Part shown: piece by piece, positions 46,652 through 62,900 of the stretch
Layout: each line of letters starts with the position of its first letter
How positions within the stretch are numbered: position 1 is the first letter of the stretch
NCBI RefSeq assembly: GCF_041146795.1
Contig: NC_135185.1
Span: forward strand, 26,471,529 to 26,535,528
Origin: Maylandia zebra
Lineage: Eukaryota; Chordata; Actinopteri; Cichliformes; Cichlidae
Direction of reading: 5' to 3'
DNA: 64,000 nt
Position numbers and translations under genes: made by a program
Notes under the pieces: model-generated
Told to the model about the DNA's origin: nothing
What the model saw: only the letters and a program-made list of their open reading frames with translations
The model's database searches: none

Positions 46652-48254
46652 ATGGTGAAAATCAGCTTATCGGTACCTAAACTTACTGCGCACACACGCA
46701 CAATACGGTTTTTTTTCTTTCCTTTTCAAAGTCAAAAATGTATGTCACTATCTGGGGTATTGGAGTGTCACATGTTCTACAAGTAAAGGTGAGTTTTGAG
46801 TGTGATTGGCCTTAAAGTAAGATATTTTACTTTTTCAGAAACAAGACAAAAGCTATTAATGTAAATATTTCAGAGTCATGAAAGTGTCATCTTTCCTTTC
46901 TTTAACCTTTCGCCTTGTGACCCCTTGGTACTTTTTAGGAGTTAGTAGAAGAATAAACTCCTATGTGTCTTTTTGTGTAACACTGCCCTCATGTGGTGAT
47001 AATTATCTTCACATTTGAACTATATTTGATGCTTTTTGACTGTTCTTCCTTTTAACATTCGTATTTATTTATCACTAGTTGAAATGTCCATTGATGTCAG
47101 TAACTTAAATTACTACTTTTTCAACTTTTGCTGTTTGACACCGAGTCAAACAAAAAATACTGATAGAAAAATGTCAGTTCAACTTAGACTTTTTCTAATT
47201 CCAAGTCGCCACATTCGTGATGCAATGCTGACAAGTTCCAGTTGTAAATAATGATATTTACAGCTCAGTTCATCAGAATTTGCTGACATCAACAGTTAAA
47301 TTCTCACTAGTGGCAATCCCATATTACAGATGCAATTTGTAAATTTTAAAAAGTTGAGAAACAGCAACCAACAAATTCTTAAGTGCTGACGTTGCATAGT
47401 TTGTCCACCAGATGGTACTCTGCAACTTCCCTGTTGGGAACAAGTGTTTGGAACCTCACAAACACATGGTTGGTAATTCTGATTTTGTGTGTGTTTGAAA
47501 GAGTAAAAAAATAAGCTATGGAATATCAGATTTTTAGATCATCGGATAATGGTATCTGTCGCAATTACATATGGCAATAAAAAACAAATGCACATTAGTC
47601 AGACATTGTCAATCATTTAAGCAACACATATACACGTAATCACGTAATCTAAAAATTAGCTAATTAGGCAAACATGTCCCAAAATGATTTGCTGAGAAGT
47701 GTGAAATGCATTAGTTGATAGCTGAATTGGGAAATGACATTTCCACTACTGATAATCCCAAGTCAACATGCTGAAATCCAATTATAGATATCTGTATCAG
47801 CATTTTAAGAATGGAATTACTAATATCTGTTGCCTTTAGAGGCATGCTTAGAGCTGTACACATCAGCTGAGTGAAGCCATCTCTACACGCTGAAGAAGAA
47901 AGCTTTATGCGGAGCGCCACAAGGGCCAAAATGAATTGAAAAAAATTCAATAATAAGATCATTAAATAATCGTTTAGATGTGATTTTAATTGAAATTTCA
48001 AATAAATAATTGATTAAATAATTTAATGAAATGAACTTGTGTAATTAATTATTTATATGTTTGATTATTAATTCTTTCTCATTTTAATTTATTAATGACA
48101 AATGTAATTACTTATTTAATTATGTATTTCTTTAATTCATTTAGGCACTCATGTCCCCCTGTAATATCCTTCATGTTTTTATCCCATTTTTTTAAAAAGG
48201 GCCTTTTATTGCTTTGTAATAATACCTGCTGTATTTTATTCCTTTTTTAAGCTA
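46652..48254. other. Intergenic between cnr1 and akirin2, AT-rich
   Basis: No gene recognised. From 47930 to 48130 there is a run of repeated TAATTAATTA-like AT-rich sequence. Confidence 0.5.
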
Positions 48255-48535
48255 AAAAAAATGTTCCATCCATTCTCTTCTGCTTGCGGGGGGCTGAAGC
48301 CTGTCCCACCTACCTCCGGGCAAGAGACAGGGTGCATGCTGAACAGATCACCAGTCTGTCGCAGAGCTAACACAGAGAGAATCAGACAGACACAGAGAGA
48401 CTCATTCGTATTCACATTCACACTGATGGCCAATTTAGAATCACCAGCTAACCTAACCCCACTAACAGTAAGTCTTCGGACTGTGGGAGAAAGCCGGTGA
48501 GAACGCACGCAGACACGAGGAGAACATGAAAAACT
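48255..48535 (-). repeat. Common teleost interspersed repeat, - orientation
   Basis: Inverted relative of the repeat at 33380: GCTAACCTAACCCCACTAAC and CTTCGGACTGTGGGAGAAAG are reverse forms of the same landmarks, preceded by TCCATTCTCTTCTGCTTGCG. The 142-codon open frame across it is repeat-derived. Confidence 0.65.
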
Positions 48536-48965
48536 CCACACGGAAATTAGTAATATGATGTTAGAAGGAATGTCCATCATCCTCGGGCAAAGCACAGAGG
48601 CTCTGTATGTAATGGTTTGACATTTTGCCTTCAGCGTTGTCACTAAAACAGCTGCAGGTTTCATAATAGGCTATAATAGCTGAGCCTCTGCATTGTTTTC
48701 ATCAGTTACTCCAATATTTACTCCAATATTAAAACAAACGAGTGTATTAAGAGTAGAAATACAGGATGCGGAGAGAAAAGAATCACAACAAACTGTCAAA
48801 TGTGAAGTTTATTCCTCAAAGCTAAAATTAAACCAATTATCAATTAAATTAAACGGGGTTTATGACCCATACTTTTTGACTTTTGATGCGCTGTCATGTT
48901 TTGTCATTGGTTTACGCTTCATGGTTCACTACATAATCCAGAATTCAACGCGTTTTGAGATTGTT

Positions 48966-48983
48966 GGGGGGGGGGGGGGGGGG
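48966..48983 (+). repeat. Poly-G tract (18 G)
   Basis: An uninterrupted run of 18 G about 0.55 kb before the akirin2 start codon. It could form a G-quadruplex; its length may also be an assembly estimate. Confidence 0.9.
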
Positions 48984-49530
48984 TTTTAGACGTGACGTCA
49001 CTAACCAGAGAAGCCGACAGCGACAACATCGCATCAAAAACAGGCAGCTAAGTTGTGCTAGCTAGCCCCCCTATCTAACAGCAGACAGTTGGCCTGCAGC
49101 TGGCTGATCGTCACTTCAACTTTTGAGAAACAACTTTAACAACACGAGCTGGTGAGCGCGGTGCTGCAGGCCAACTTCCCCCCTCCCCAGAAGGTAACAT
49201 AAAAACAGCTTTATACAAATGTTAACCAGGACACACGCTCACGCCAGCGGCAGCCACAGCTAACGTTAGCTTTGTTTTTTTTATTTTTATTATTGGCTAG
49301 CAGGAGTAGCTAACGCTAGTTCGCTAGCAGACATTTAAAGCCGGAGCTGCGCAGTATGCTCGTAGTTTTATCCATCGACAAAGGAAACTGATTTGAACCT
49401 AACAATTAGCTAGTTGTGTAAAAAATTAGGCTCGGTTAGCAGCTGTCCAAAATAGTTGATGTCATCTCCTCGTTATTGCCTTGTTTCGGTGTTTTTACGT
49501 GCAATCTCTCCCTTTTAACAAACTGAAGTC

Positions 49531-50851
49531 ATGGCGTGTGGAGCCACTTTGAAGAGGACCATGGATTTCGATCCGCTCATGAGTCCTACATCCCCCAAAA
49601 GACGAAGATGCATCCCCGTGTCCCCGTCATCCTCATCCCCTAGGAAATATCTCAGCATGGAGCCTTCGCCATTCGGGGAGTCTTCATCAAGACTTAGTGC
49701 AGGTAATGCTGGCTAAGTTGGCCTGCTTGTTTACTATCTGGAGGGGGGCAACAACAACATGTTGAGTCACTCTGTGTCAAATAATGGATTGGATTTATAT
49801 AGCGCTTTTCAAGGCACCCAAAGCGCTTTACAATGCTACTATTCATTCACTCTCACATTCACACACTGGTGGAGGCAAGCTACGGTTGTAGCCACAGCTG
49901 CCCTGGGGCAGACTGACAGAAGCGAGGCTGCCATATCGCGCCATCGGCCCCTCTGGCCAACACCAGTAGGCAAGTAGGGTAAAGTGTCTTGCCCAAGGAC
50001 ACAACGACCAGGACAGAGAGCCCGCTTCCCAACCCCCTGAGCCACGGTCGCCCCAAAGGTGAAAACATGACAGCTGTTACTAATGGACGCCCTGCTTGTC
50101 TGTTTACCCCACTAGAACAAATCCTCAACAGCATCAAACAGGAGTACAAACGCATTCAAAAGAGAAAGCATCTAGATGGAGGCTACCAACAGTCAGAGTG
50201 CTGCTATTCGCCAGAATCCCCATCCCAGTCGTCTACTATGAATGCTTCCAGCATGGCAGGTGGGCAAAGGCGCAAGGTTAAGCTCAAATAATCATAAAGC
50301 CCATTCTACAGTGCGGTTTTAAGGTTTGGTTGTTATTTATTTATACAGGAACATCCTCTGGAGGCGTCTCTCCATCTAGAAAAGAACAGCCATTATTCAC
50401 CCTCAGACAAGTTGGAATGATCTGCGAACGCCTGCTGAAAGAAAGGGAAGAGAAGGTTCGGGAGGAATACGAGGAGACCATGACTTCGAAGTTGGCCGGT
50501 TGGTACCCAATGCTAATGTGTTTAAAAAAACTGAACCAGCAAATGTTAGCCACATATTTTCCCCAACTAGCAAACAATAGTTGTGAAGTAAAATGTTTTA
50601 ACTGGTTGACTTTGATTTCAGAACAATATGACACCTTTGTGAAGTTCACACATGATCAGTTAATGCGACGATTTGGGGAGCAACCTGCAAGCTGTGAGTT
50701 CCTTTTTATTTTTAATCCCACCTTATTTCCACATTCGATGTAAAGGACAAAGCCTCGGCTTTCACTTCGAACTCTACGATTTTAAATTTAAACTGGCACT
50801 TCTGGTTACTTTATTTATATTTCACCTCCCTTCTCTCCAGATGTTTCCTGA
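49531..50851 (+). CDS. akirin2: Akirin-2, nuclear transcription and proteasome-import cofactor
   Basis: Small nuclear protein that links transcription factors to chromatin remodelling in innate immune signalling and aids nuclear import of proteasomes. Five exons: 49531-49702, 50116-50259, 50349-50498, 50622-50693, 50841-50851 (TGA); phases join. The protein starts [20 protein letters not shown] with the nuclear-localisation cluster PKRRRC, followed by [27 protein letters not shown], the highly conserved [20 protein letters not shown], and the C-terminal motif ending SYVS used for proteasome contact. The alanine-rich insert of mammalian akirin-2 is absent, as is usual in fish. Akirin-1 is the alternative; the position between cnr1 and orc3 favours akirin-2. 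A SINE sits in intron 1. Confidence 0.94.
49785..50053 (-). repeat. tRNA-derived SINE copy 4, in akirin2 intron 1
   Basis: Inverted copy of the family at 4541: the tail (TTATATAGCGCTTTTCAAGG, AAGCGCTTTACAATGCTACT) comes first and the body (GTGTCTTGCCCAAGGACACA) and degenerate tRNA head last, about 62 bp before the exon at 50116. Confidence 0.8.
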
Positions 50852-51440
50852 GTGTGGCACAGAATTTTTGCAAGACGGCCTTCCCACGCTGCAAGCTATC
50901 ACGTGATATCTCGAGGAAGAGAAGCGAAAAAAAACTCATCATTGTAAGAGATTAAGTTTAGCTAGTTTAAAGGAAACTTTTCTTACTGTGCCATATATCT
51001 GTCTTTGGGCAAAGGTTTATATGAAGCTGTTGTCAGTTGTTACCACTCTGTTGTAAGCAACTAGGTGCTTCCTCATGTAAATGGACCCTATTTCTACCAG
51101 TGGCCTACGTTCCTCCAGCTGTACGTGCATCTACAGTTATCTCACTTTTGTATTGATTCCCAGCATTCCAGGCTTTGTCACTTGTTTCTGTTTTGTTACA
51201 TGTAAATACAATAAAGCAGGCATTGAGTTTTACACAAGGTTGGCAGGTCGGTCTGAAAGAATGTGGAAGAAACGCAAGTTTAAACAGAAAGAGTATGTTT
51301 GCTGTTTGTTCACTGCTTTTTAAACTGAGCATAAAGTGGGCTAATTTGCTCCCACCCCCTCCCACCACCAGTGTTTTATTTATTGAGTTTTGTTCTGCTG
51401 GTATCACTTTGAAACCAATGTACTTATTAAAAACAATAAA
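50852..51440 (+). other. akirin2: akirin2 3' UTR with poly(A) signal
   Basis: 3' UTR ending near AATAAA at 51435-51440; an earlier AATAAA lies near 51211. Both fit normal cleavage signals. Confidence 0.55.
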
Positions 51441-51459
51441 CATCTTTTAAGAGTTGAAA

Positions 51460-52250
51460 ACTGGTTTGATGCGTCAAACTATATCAGGAATAGCTTAATA
51501 AATACAAGTAAACTTATGTGATCGAGTGCTGTGATAAACAGCATTGGGACTGCTGTCAATTTAGTGCTTAAATTACTCTCAAACTGTAAGTGAAAGATGG
51601 AATATGGAAGTGCCTTAAACCTGCAATCTTTCTCACGTCCAGTAAGGGGTGACTGCTTTGATTACAGTAGTAAGTTGGATTATATAGAACTGCATAGGAA
51701 TAGCATCCCTCAGCTCACTCTATCTGTAAAACTATAATGCTGCTTTCAAGACTTTATTTAGTACATCATTTTCATTTGAATGAAAATGGTCCAGATCAGA
51801 GTTAAACATGAAGATAAAGGATGATTTTCAGGGCTAGCCTGCCTTCTCCACCGTGAGTTTTTTTTTTTTACCGCTGCTCGTTAGCAGGTGTTTGCAGACA
51901 AACAAAACCTCCACAGGCAACCGTAACTGTTTGAAAAGAAAAAAAAAAATCACTTCGAGGTTTTTGGTACAACTTTACAAGACATTTCTCTCAGCGAGAG
52001 TCAGCAGCCTCCATGAACCACTGCCAACTAAATGGACAATGCATATTTTTCCCTAGCTGTTGTATCATGCCTGACATCATGGTCAAATTTCAAGTAATGT
52101 GTGAGAAACCTCAGTATATTATAATGTCTTAATTAGTTTGAGTTGTGCTTCAGTGTAACAGCATATTGGCCCAGGTGTACCAGTCATTGCAGAAAAGATC
52201 TACAGCACCTGACATCGGTCTATTATTTAAAGAAGCAGGTGTAATTTGCA
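51460..52250. other. Convergent gap between akirin2 and orc3
   Basis: About 0.8 kb between the two 3' ends. Nothing was recognised. Confidence 0.5.
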
Positions 52251-52255
52251 CGTCT

Positions 52256-52261
52256 TTTATT
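52256..52261 (-). terminator. orc3: Candidate orc3 poly(A) signal
   Basis: AATAAA on the minus strand, about 75 nt after the orc3 stop codon. A further one lies at 51753-51758. Confidence 0.45.
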
Positions 52262-52334
52262 AGAGTGAAAAATACAAATCTGAAATTAATTTCTACAGAT
52301 GTTAAAAAAAAAATGTTTCTCATCACAATTGTGG

Positions 52335-58244
<5,910 letters not shown>

Positions 58245-59490
58245 CTTTCGCTACACGGGTCCGCAGTGAACAGCCCGGCCTGTACCCTGAGCTGGAGGTT
58301 CTATGTGCATTTAAAATGACGGATGCCTGTAGCCTTGCTGGGTATCTACTTCCCGCCAAAGTGACGTATACGGAAAAGGTTGTGTTCAGCTGATAAACAG
58401 CTTCAAGCGTGAGTGCGTTCATACTTTTGTCAAGTTGTTTTAAGTTATCCAACCACAACCCATTTTTCTAAACTAACATAAAATACACCAGATAAATAAT
58501 TTAAAAGAAGGAACGAAAGTTTTTTTCCCCGTTAGATCACTGCTGTGAACGCTTTCTAACATTGCTGATCTTGAACGTTCCCCAACAGCATCTCCGGTGT
58601 CCCGTTAGTCCTTCAGGTCCATTTTGCGTTACAGCTGGCAACTCTTAAAATAATGACGCAATAACCATCATAAAGCTCTATAAAAGCCATTAAAGTCTCA
58701 AATCAGTGCATATATACACCTACTTCTTCATAGATATATATATATATATATAGTTTTTCTTTAGCCGAGTTAATTCCCATTGTGTATTGTGTGGAGGAAA
58801 TATGTTGCAATAAATTAAAGTTTTACATAACCTTAAGATAAAATATGTAAAAACAAGCCAAAAATGTATGCACAAAAAAAAGTGAACAGTATGTTTAATT
58901 GTAGAAATAAGCTCAATATATATTTTTGTTGATGTTAAAAGTACTTTTCCATGAACTATGGAGGCTTATTTCTGCAATTAAAAAAGGAGAAAAAAAGCAG
59001 GCTAAGTTAATTTTCATCGTATCGTTTCAAAATTTGGAGTTTCTGAGCAAGTTGGAATTTTGAAGTCCGAATGGGGGAAACACTGAGAGAAAGAAACAAG
59101 CTTCCATAATATGTTTAATATGTAAATGTGTTTTAATGCACTGATTTATTTATACTATTGGTATTTTTCATGTCAGTATGCCCAATTTAAGGTGTTTTAA
59201 ACTGACATTAGATTGCTGGCATTCCCTTCATGGAAAAAGTTTTAAAAACTGTACATTTTCCAGGCTCCTTTGGGAAGCTTTCCGTCCACAAATATGAAAA
59301 GTTTCCACATCTATTCAGTTGCTAACAACAACCTTGTCCCACCATATTCCAAGTTTCCATAGCTCATTTAAAACCAAATCATGTGCATCATTTCACAGCT
59401 GGGATTGCGCGTAAACGAAGCTACTGTAAACTATATAAGTTAGAACAATAGAAAGTGTGCAGTCAGTATGTTATAAAAAGAACCAGTAAC
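58245..59490. other. orc3 promoter region and intergenic
   Basis: The first 150 bp before the orc3 start are GC-richer than their surroundings and are the likely promoter. No TATA box is apparent. A short TA microsatellite lies at 58735-58752. Nothing else was recognised. Confidence 0.45.
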
Positions 59491-59492
59491 AT

Positions 59493-59498
59493 TTTATT
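59493..59498 (-). terminator. znf292: Candidate znf292 poly(A) signal
   Basis: AATAAA on the minus strand about 400 nt after the znf292 stop codon, in AT-rich 3' UTR. Confidence 0.4.
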
Positions 59499-59900
59499 GA
59501 ACACTTTGTGGAAGACATGTAAATATTACAGATAGGTCTACTAGTGTTGTAAAAGGATGAAATAAATACAAACAGAACTTGAAATCCCATAGGGATATAT
59601 AAAAACAGTTTTCTTTAAAAGTCTCCATTTAGCAAAAGAAAAAAAAAACATCTTCAGTACTAAGCATAAATACAAACATGTTTCTAAAATCTATGCCCTA
59701 TAGATTACCTGGTTATTATAACTAACATACATACTTAAAATCATCCGAGACGTTATTTCATTAGGTACAAAATAGGCCTTTTTTTCATTAAGTGTGACCA
59801 TGACTGTTAACAGTTGGAAATTTGATGCATTAACAAACCATTCTGCAGCATAACTTCTCAAATCCTGAGTAAGACTGAGCTGAAAACAAAAAATATCGGG

Positions 59901-62900
59901 TTATGATCCGCTATAAATCCATTTTTTTATTATGACTATGGGCCGCATGTCTTGTAGCTGCTTTAGCAAAAGATCAGCGCCATCTGATAATGTTTTATCC
60001 ATGACTATCTTAACATTACTCACTGATTGGAGATTGAGGGGGTTTCTGAAGTCTACAAGACTCTCACAACCTTTCAATTCATCAGCTGCTTTACTTTTGG
60101 TTGCAGATTTCTGTTTGTTAGTGTGTTGTCTTTTGGAAGGCAGTTCAGCACTAGATTTATCATTTAATTTGCGTTTGGAAGAGTTGGTCGACTCTGAGGT
60201 TTCCAAGAACTTAAGAAAGGAGTCCTCAAGTCCTAACGGCTTGAAAGACGCTGACATAACCCCATCATCACGTTGTTCTTGGGCTGCAGGGGTACCAGGA
60301 TTTGAGTTCTCTCTTGAACTGTTAACAGTTGTGCGGTTCCTAAGGGTTTGTATCCTCTCCGGACAAGCTGGTGTGGGATGTGCAGGTTTTCTGGGACGGC
60401 CTCTTTTAATTCCTCCTTCTGTCCCAGTGGAAGCTTGAGATTCTGCACTATCGTCGTTGGACAGCTTGCTGTCCTCTTGGACTATTTTTTCTACCGATTC
60501 ATCTATTTTCTGGTCACTGGGCTTTTCAACTTCTTCTGGCTCCATGTCCTCAGAAGATGAAGCTGACGTGCCCTCTGCTTTGTTTGCATCTTTGCATCTG
60601 GCGCGTGAGTATTTTTTGCAGAAAATGAACTGGCTCCTCTGATCTTCAATGTATCTCTCTGTGAGGCCATGTGTGGTGTAATGCTTAAATATATTTCTTT
60701 CAGCAGACTCCACTGCATCGCAACCTATGATCATGCATGGGTACTGCAGCGAGGACTTCTTGGTGCACATGGCAGATGCTTCTTCATGAGATTTTAGTGT
60801 AGGCTTTCCAAAACTAGTCCAGTGTTCAATGGACTTTCCATCTTTCTTTTTAGTGTTTTTCTTTTTCACTCTGAATTTACTTTCTACGTTCTCTTTCCCA
60901 TTGCTAACCCCTGGGAAGAGCCCTACCGATTTAGTCCTTCTTCCATCACTTATTTTGGGGTCATAAACATAGTCGTGCTTTTTGATGAGGTGACGGAGCA
61001 GGTTTGACTTTGTAGTGTACACTCGGTCACATCCATCGTACTCGCACCGGAAAGTTGGATCAACCGAGCCGCTCTCAGAAATGGCAATTTCCTTGTGGTA
61101 ATTCTTAATGTGCTCAATGTACTTTTCCACAGAGCTGAAGGGGAGAGCACACTCTGGCCGGTCACAGTTAAAAGTTCCTATGCTCATACTGGCCATCATG
61201 GCGGTGGCTTTGTCACGGGTGAACTTGTGTAGTAAGAGGTAATGTTGCACCAGCCGTGTGATTCCCATGAACACCCTTGAGCAATTTTTCACTTGACACC
61301 TGACTTCATTATCTTTTTCTATGGTCTGATCGCTCTCCTGTCCGGTGTTAACACTAGTCTTTTCAGCTTCAGTTTCACCTTCAGTTTTGTTAGGGGGCAG
61401 GGATGCCTGATGCATGGCCTTGTAATGGAGTATCAAATTGTGCTGGATGGTGAATGCTGCAGTGCATCCCTCATGAACACAGCGATAAGGTCTGTACGGA
61501 CTGTAGGCATTGTCTGCGTCAAACATTTTGAGGCTTAACCTCTTCTGAAGTTTCTCCTTTTTCTCCTCCTTTGTTGGTGTGCTTTTGGAGCTGCTGGGTT
61601 TTTCTGGAGACGATGAAGGAGATGAAGGCGGAGACTTTAGCTGTTTCACTTTGCTCGGGCTCACGGCTAATTTTCCTTGTGGCATTTTTGCTTTGCCAAC
61701 GGGACTGAGCTTCTCTTTCAAACTGGATTTCAGTGTCATTTCTGGACTGTTGTTAATAACAGCCACTTTAGGTTCCTCTGGAGCTTTTTCAGGAGCAGGT
61801 TGTGCCACTTCCTCAAATGGCCTGTCAGTCAAGTAGTTTTGAGGTGATGGTAGTCGTGTAACAGTCAATACCTCAGAGGTCACGCTTTGCTTTGACACGT
61901 CTTCTGGAGTGACCTGAGGAACGTCTAGATTGTTGTCAGCGTCTTGTTGAGGTGCAATTGCAACATCAAGTGGTTCCTGTTTTATAGCAGGAGTTACAGG
62001 TGCAGACTTTGCTATCTGGCCGCTACTGAAATCGGTGTTTGGACGTTTAATAACTGCATCAGCTTTGTTAAGTCTAAATGCACGTCTATTTCTAGCACTA
62101 ATTCTAAGCTTCTGCATTTCTGCCTTTGACAAGCGATGGACTTTTTCATAGTGAATTCTCAACCCTGTCGTTCTTGTAAATGTTTTTGGACAGATCTGAC
62201 AAGGATATGGTGACAGTTTGGATGGCGTTCTTTTTAGTTCATCTATCATCTCATTAGTATAATCGTGCATTTTACTCAAGTGTTTGAATAATGCTTCCTT
62301 TGTCATGAACGAGTACTCACAATCCTCCTGGTCACATTTGAAAGGTTTAGGTATCTTTTCAGTGGGCTTGTCGTCACTTTTACTCAGTGTTTTGTTCTTT
62401 TCAATAACAGGGGCTGGATCACAATGACTAACACTTTGCTCTGTGGACATTGCACTCCGCATCTTCTGTTGAGCAGCCTCGATCAAATCCAACCTTTGAA
62501 AGGCATGTGACATTTCCATCAGGTGATCCTCCTGATAAGGTACATCAAGAGCTGGATTAGCCAAATCTACTGCCTTCTCTTGCTGGATTTCAGTGGAAAC
62601 TGAGAAGGAGTTTGGATAGTCCATGATATTTGTATTCTGGGGCTCCTGTTTCAACACCACGGACGAGGTCAAAGTGGTCAAGCTACAAGATTCCTGTGAG
62701 AAGTCACCATTTGGCATGTTATATATTGCTCCATTAGTGTCAGGGACATGAGGATCATTGAGGAAATCAAGAAATGATGTTGGGAGATCAGCTGTCAGGT
62801 CGATTTCATCTAAAGGTCTGCACTGTGAGCGTTTAGACAGGTGACCACCAAGAGATTTGGTGCTTGTAAACTCTCTAAAACATCTCCTGCAGATGACCTT

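Noticed and set aside
59932-60438. Plus-strand open frame of 168 codons
   Set aside because: Antisense to the znf292 coding exon; no domain.
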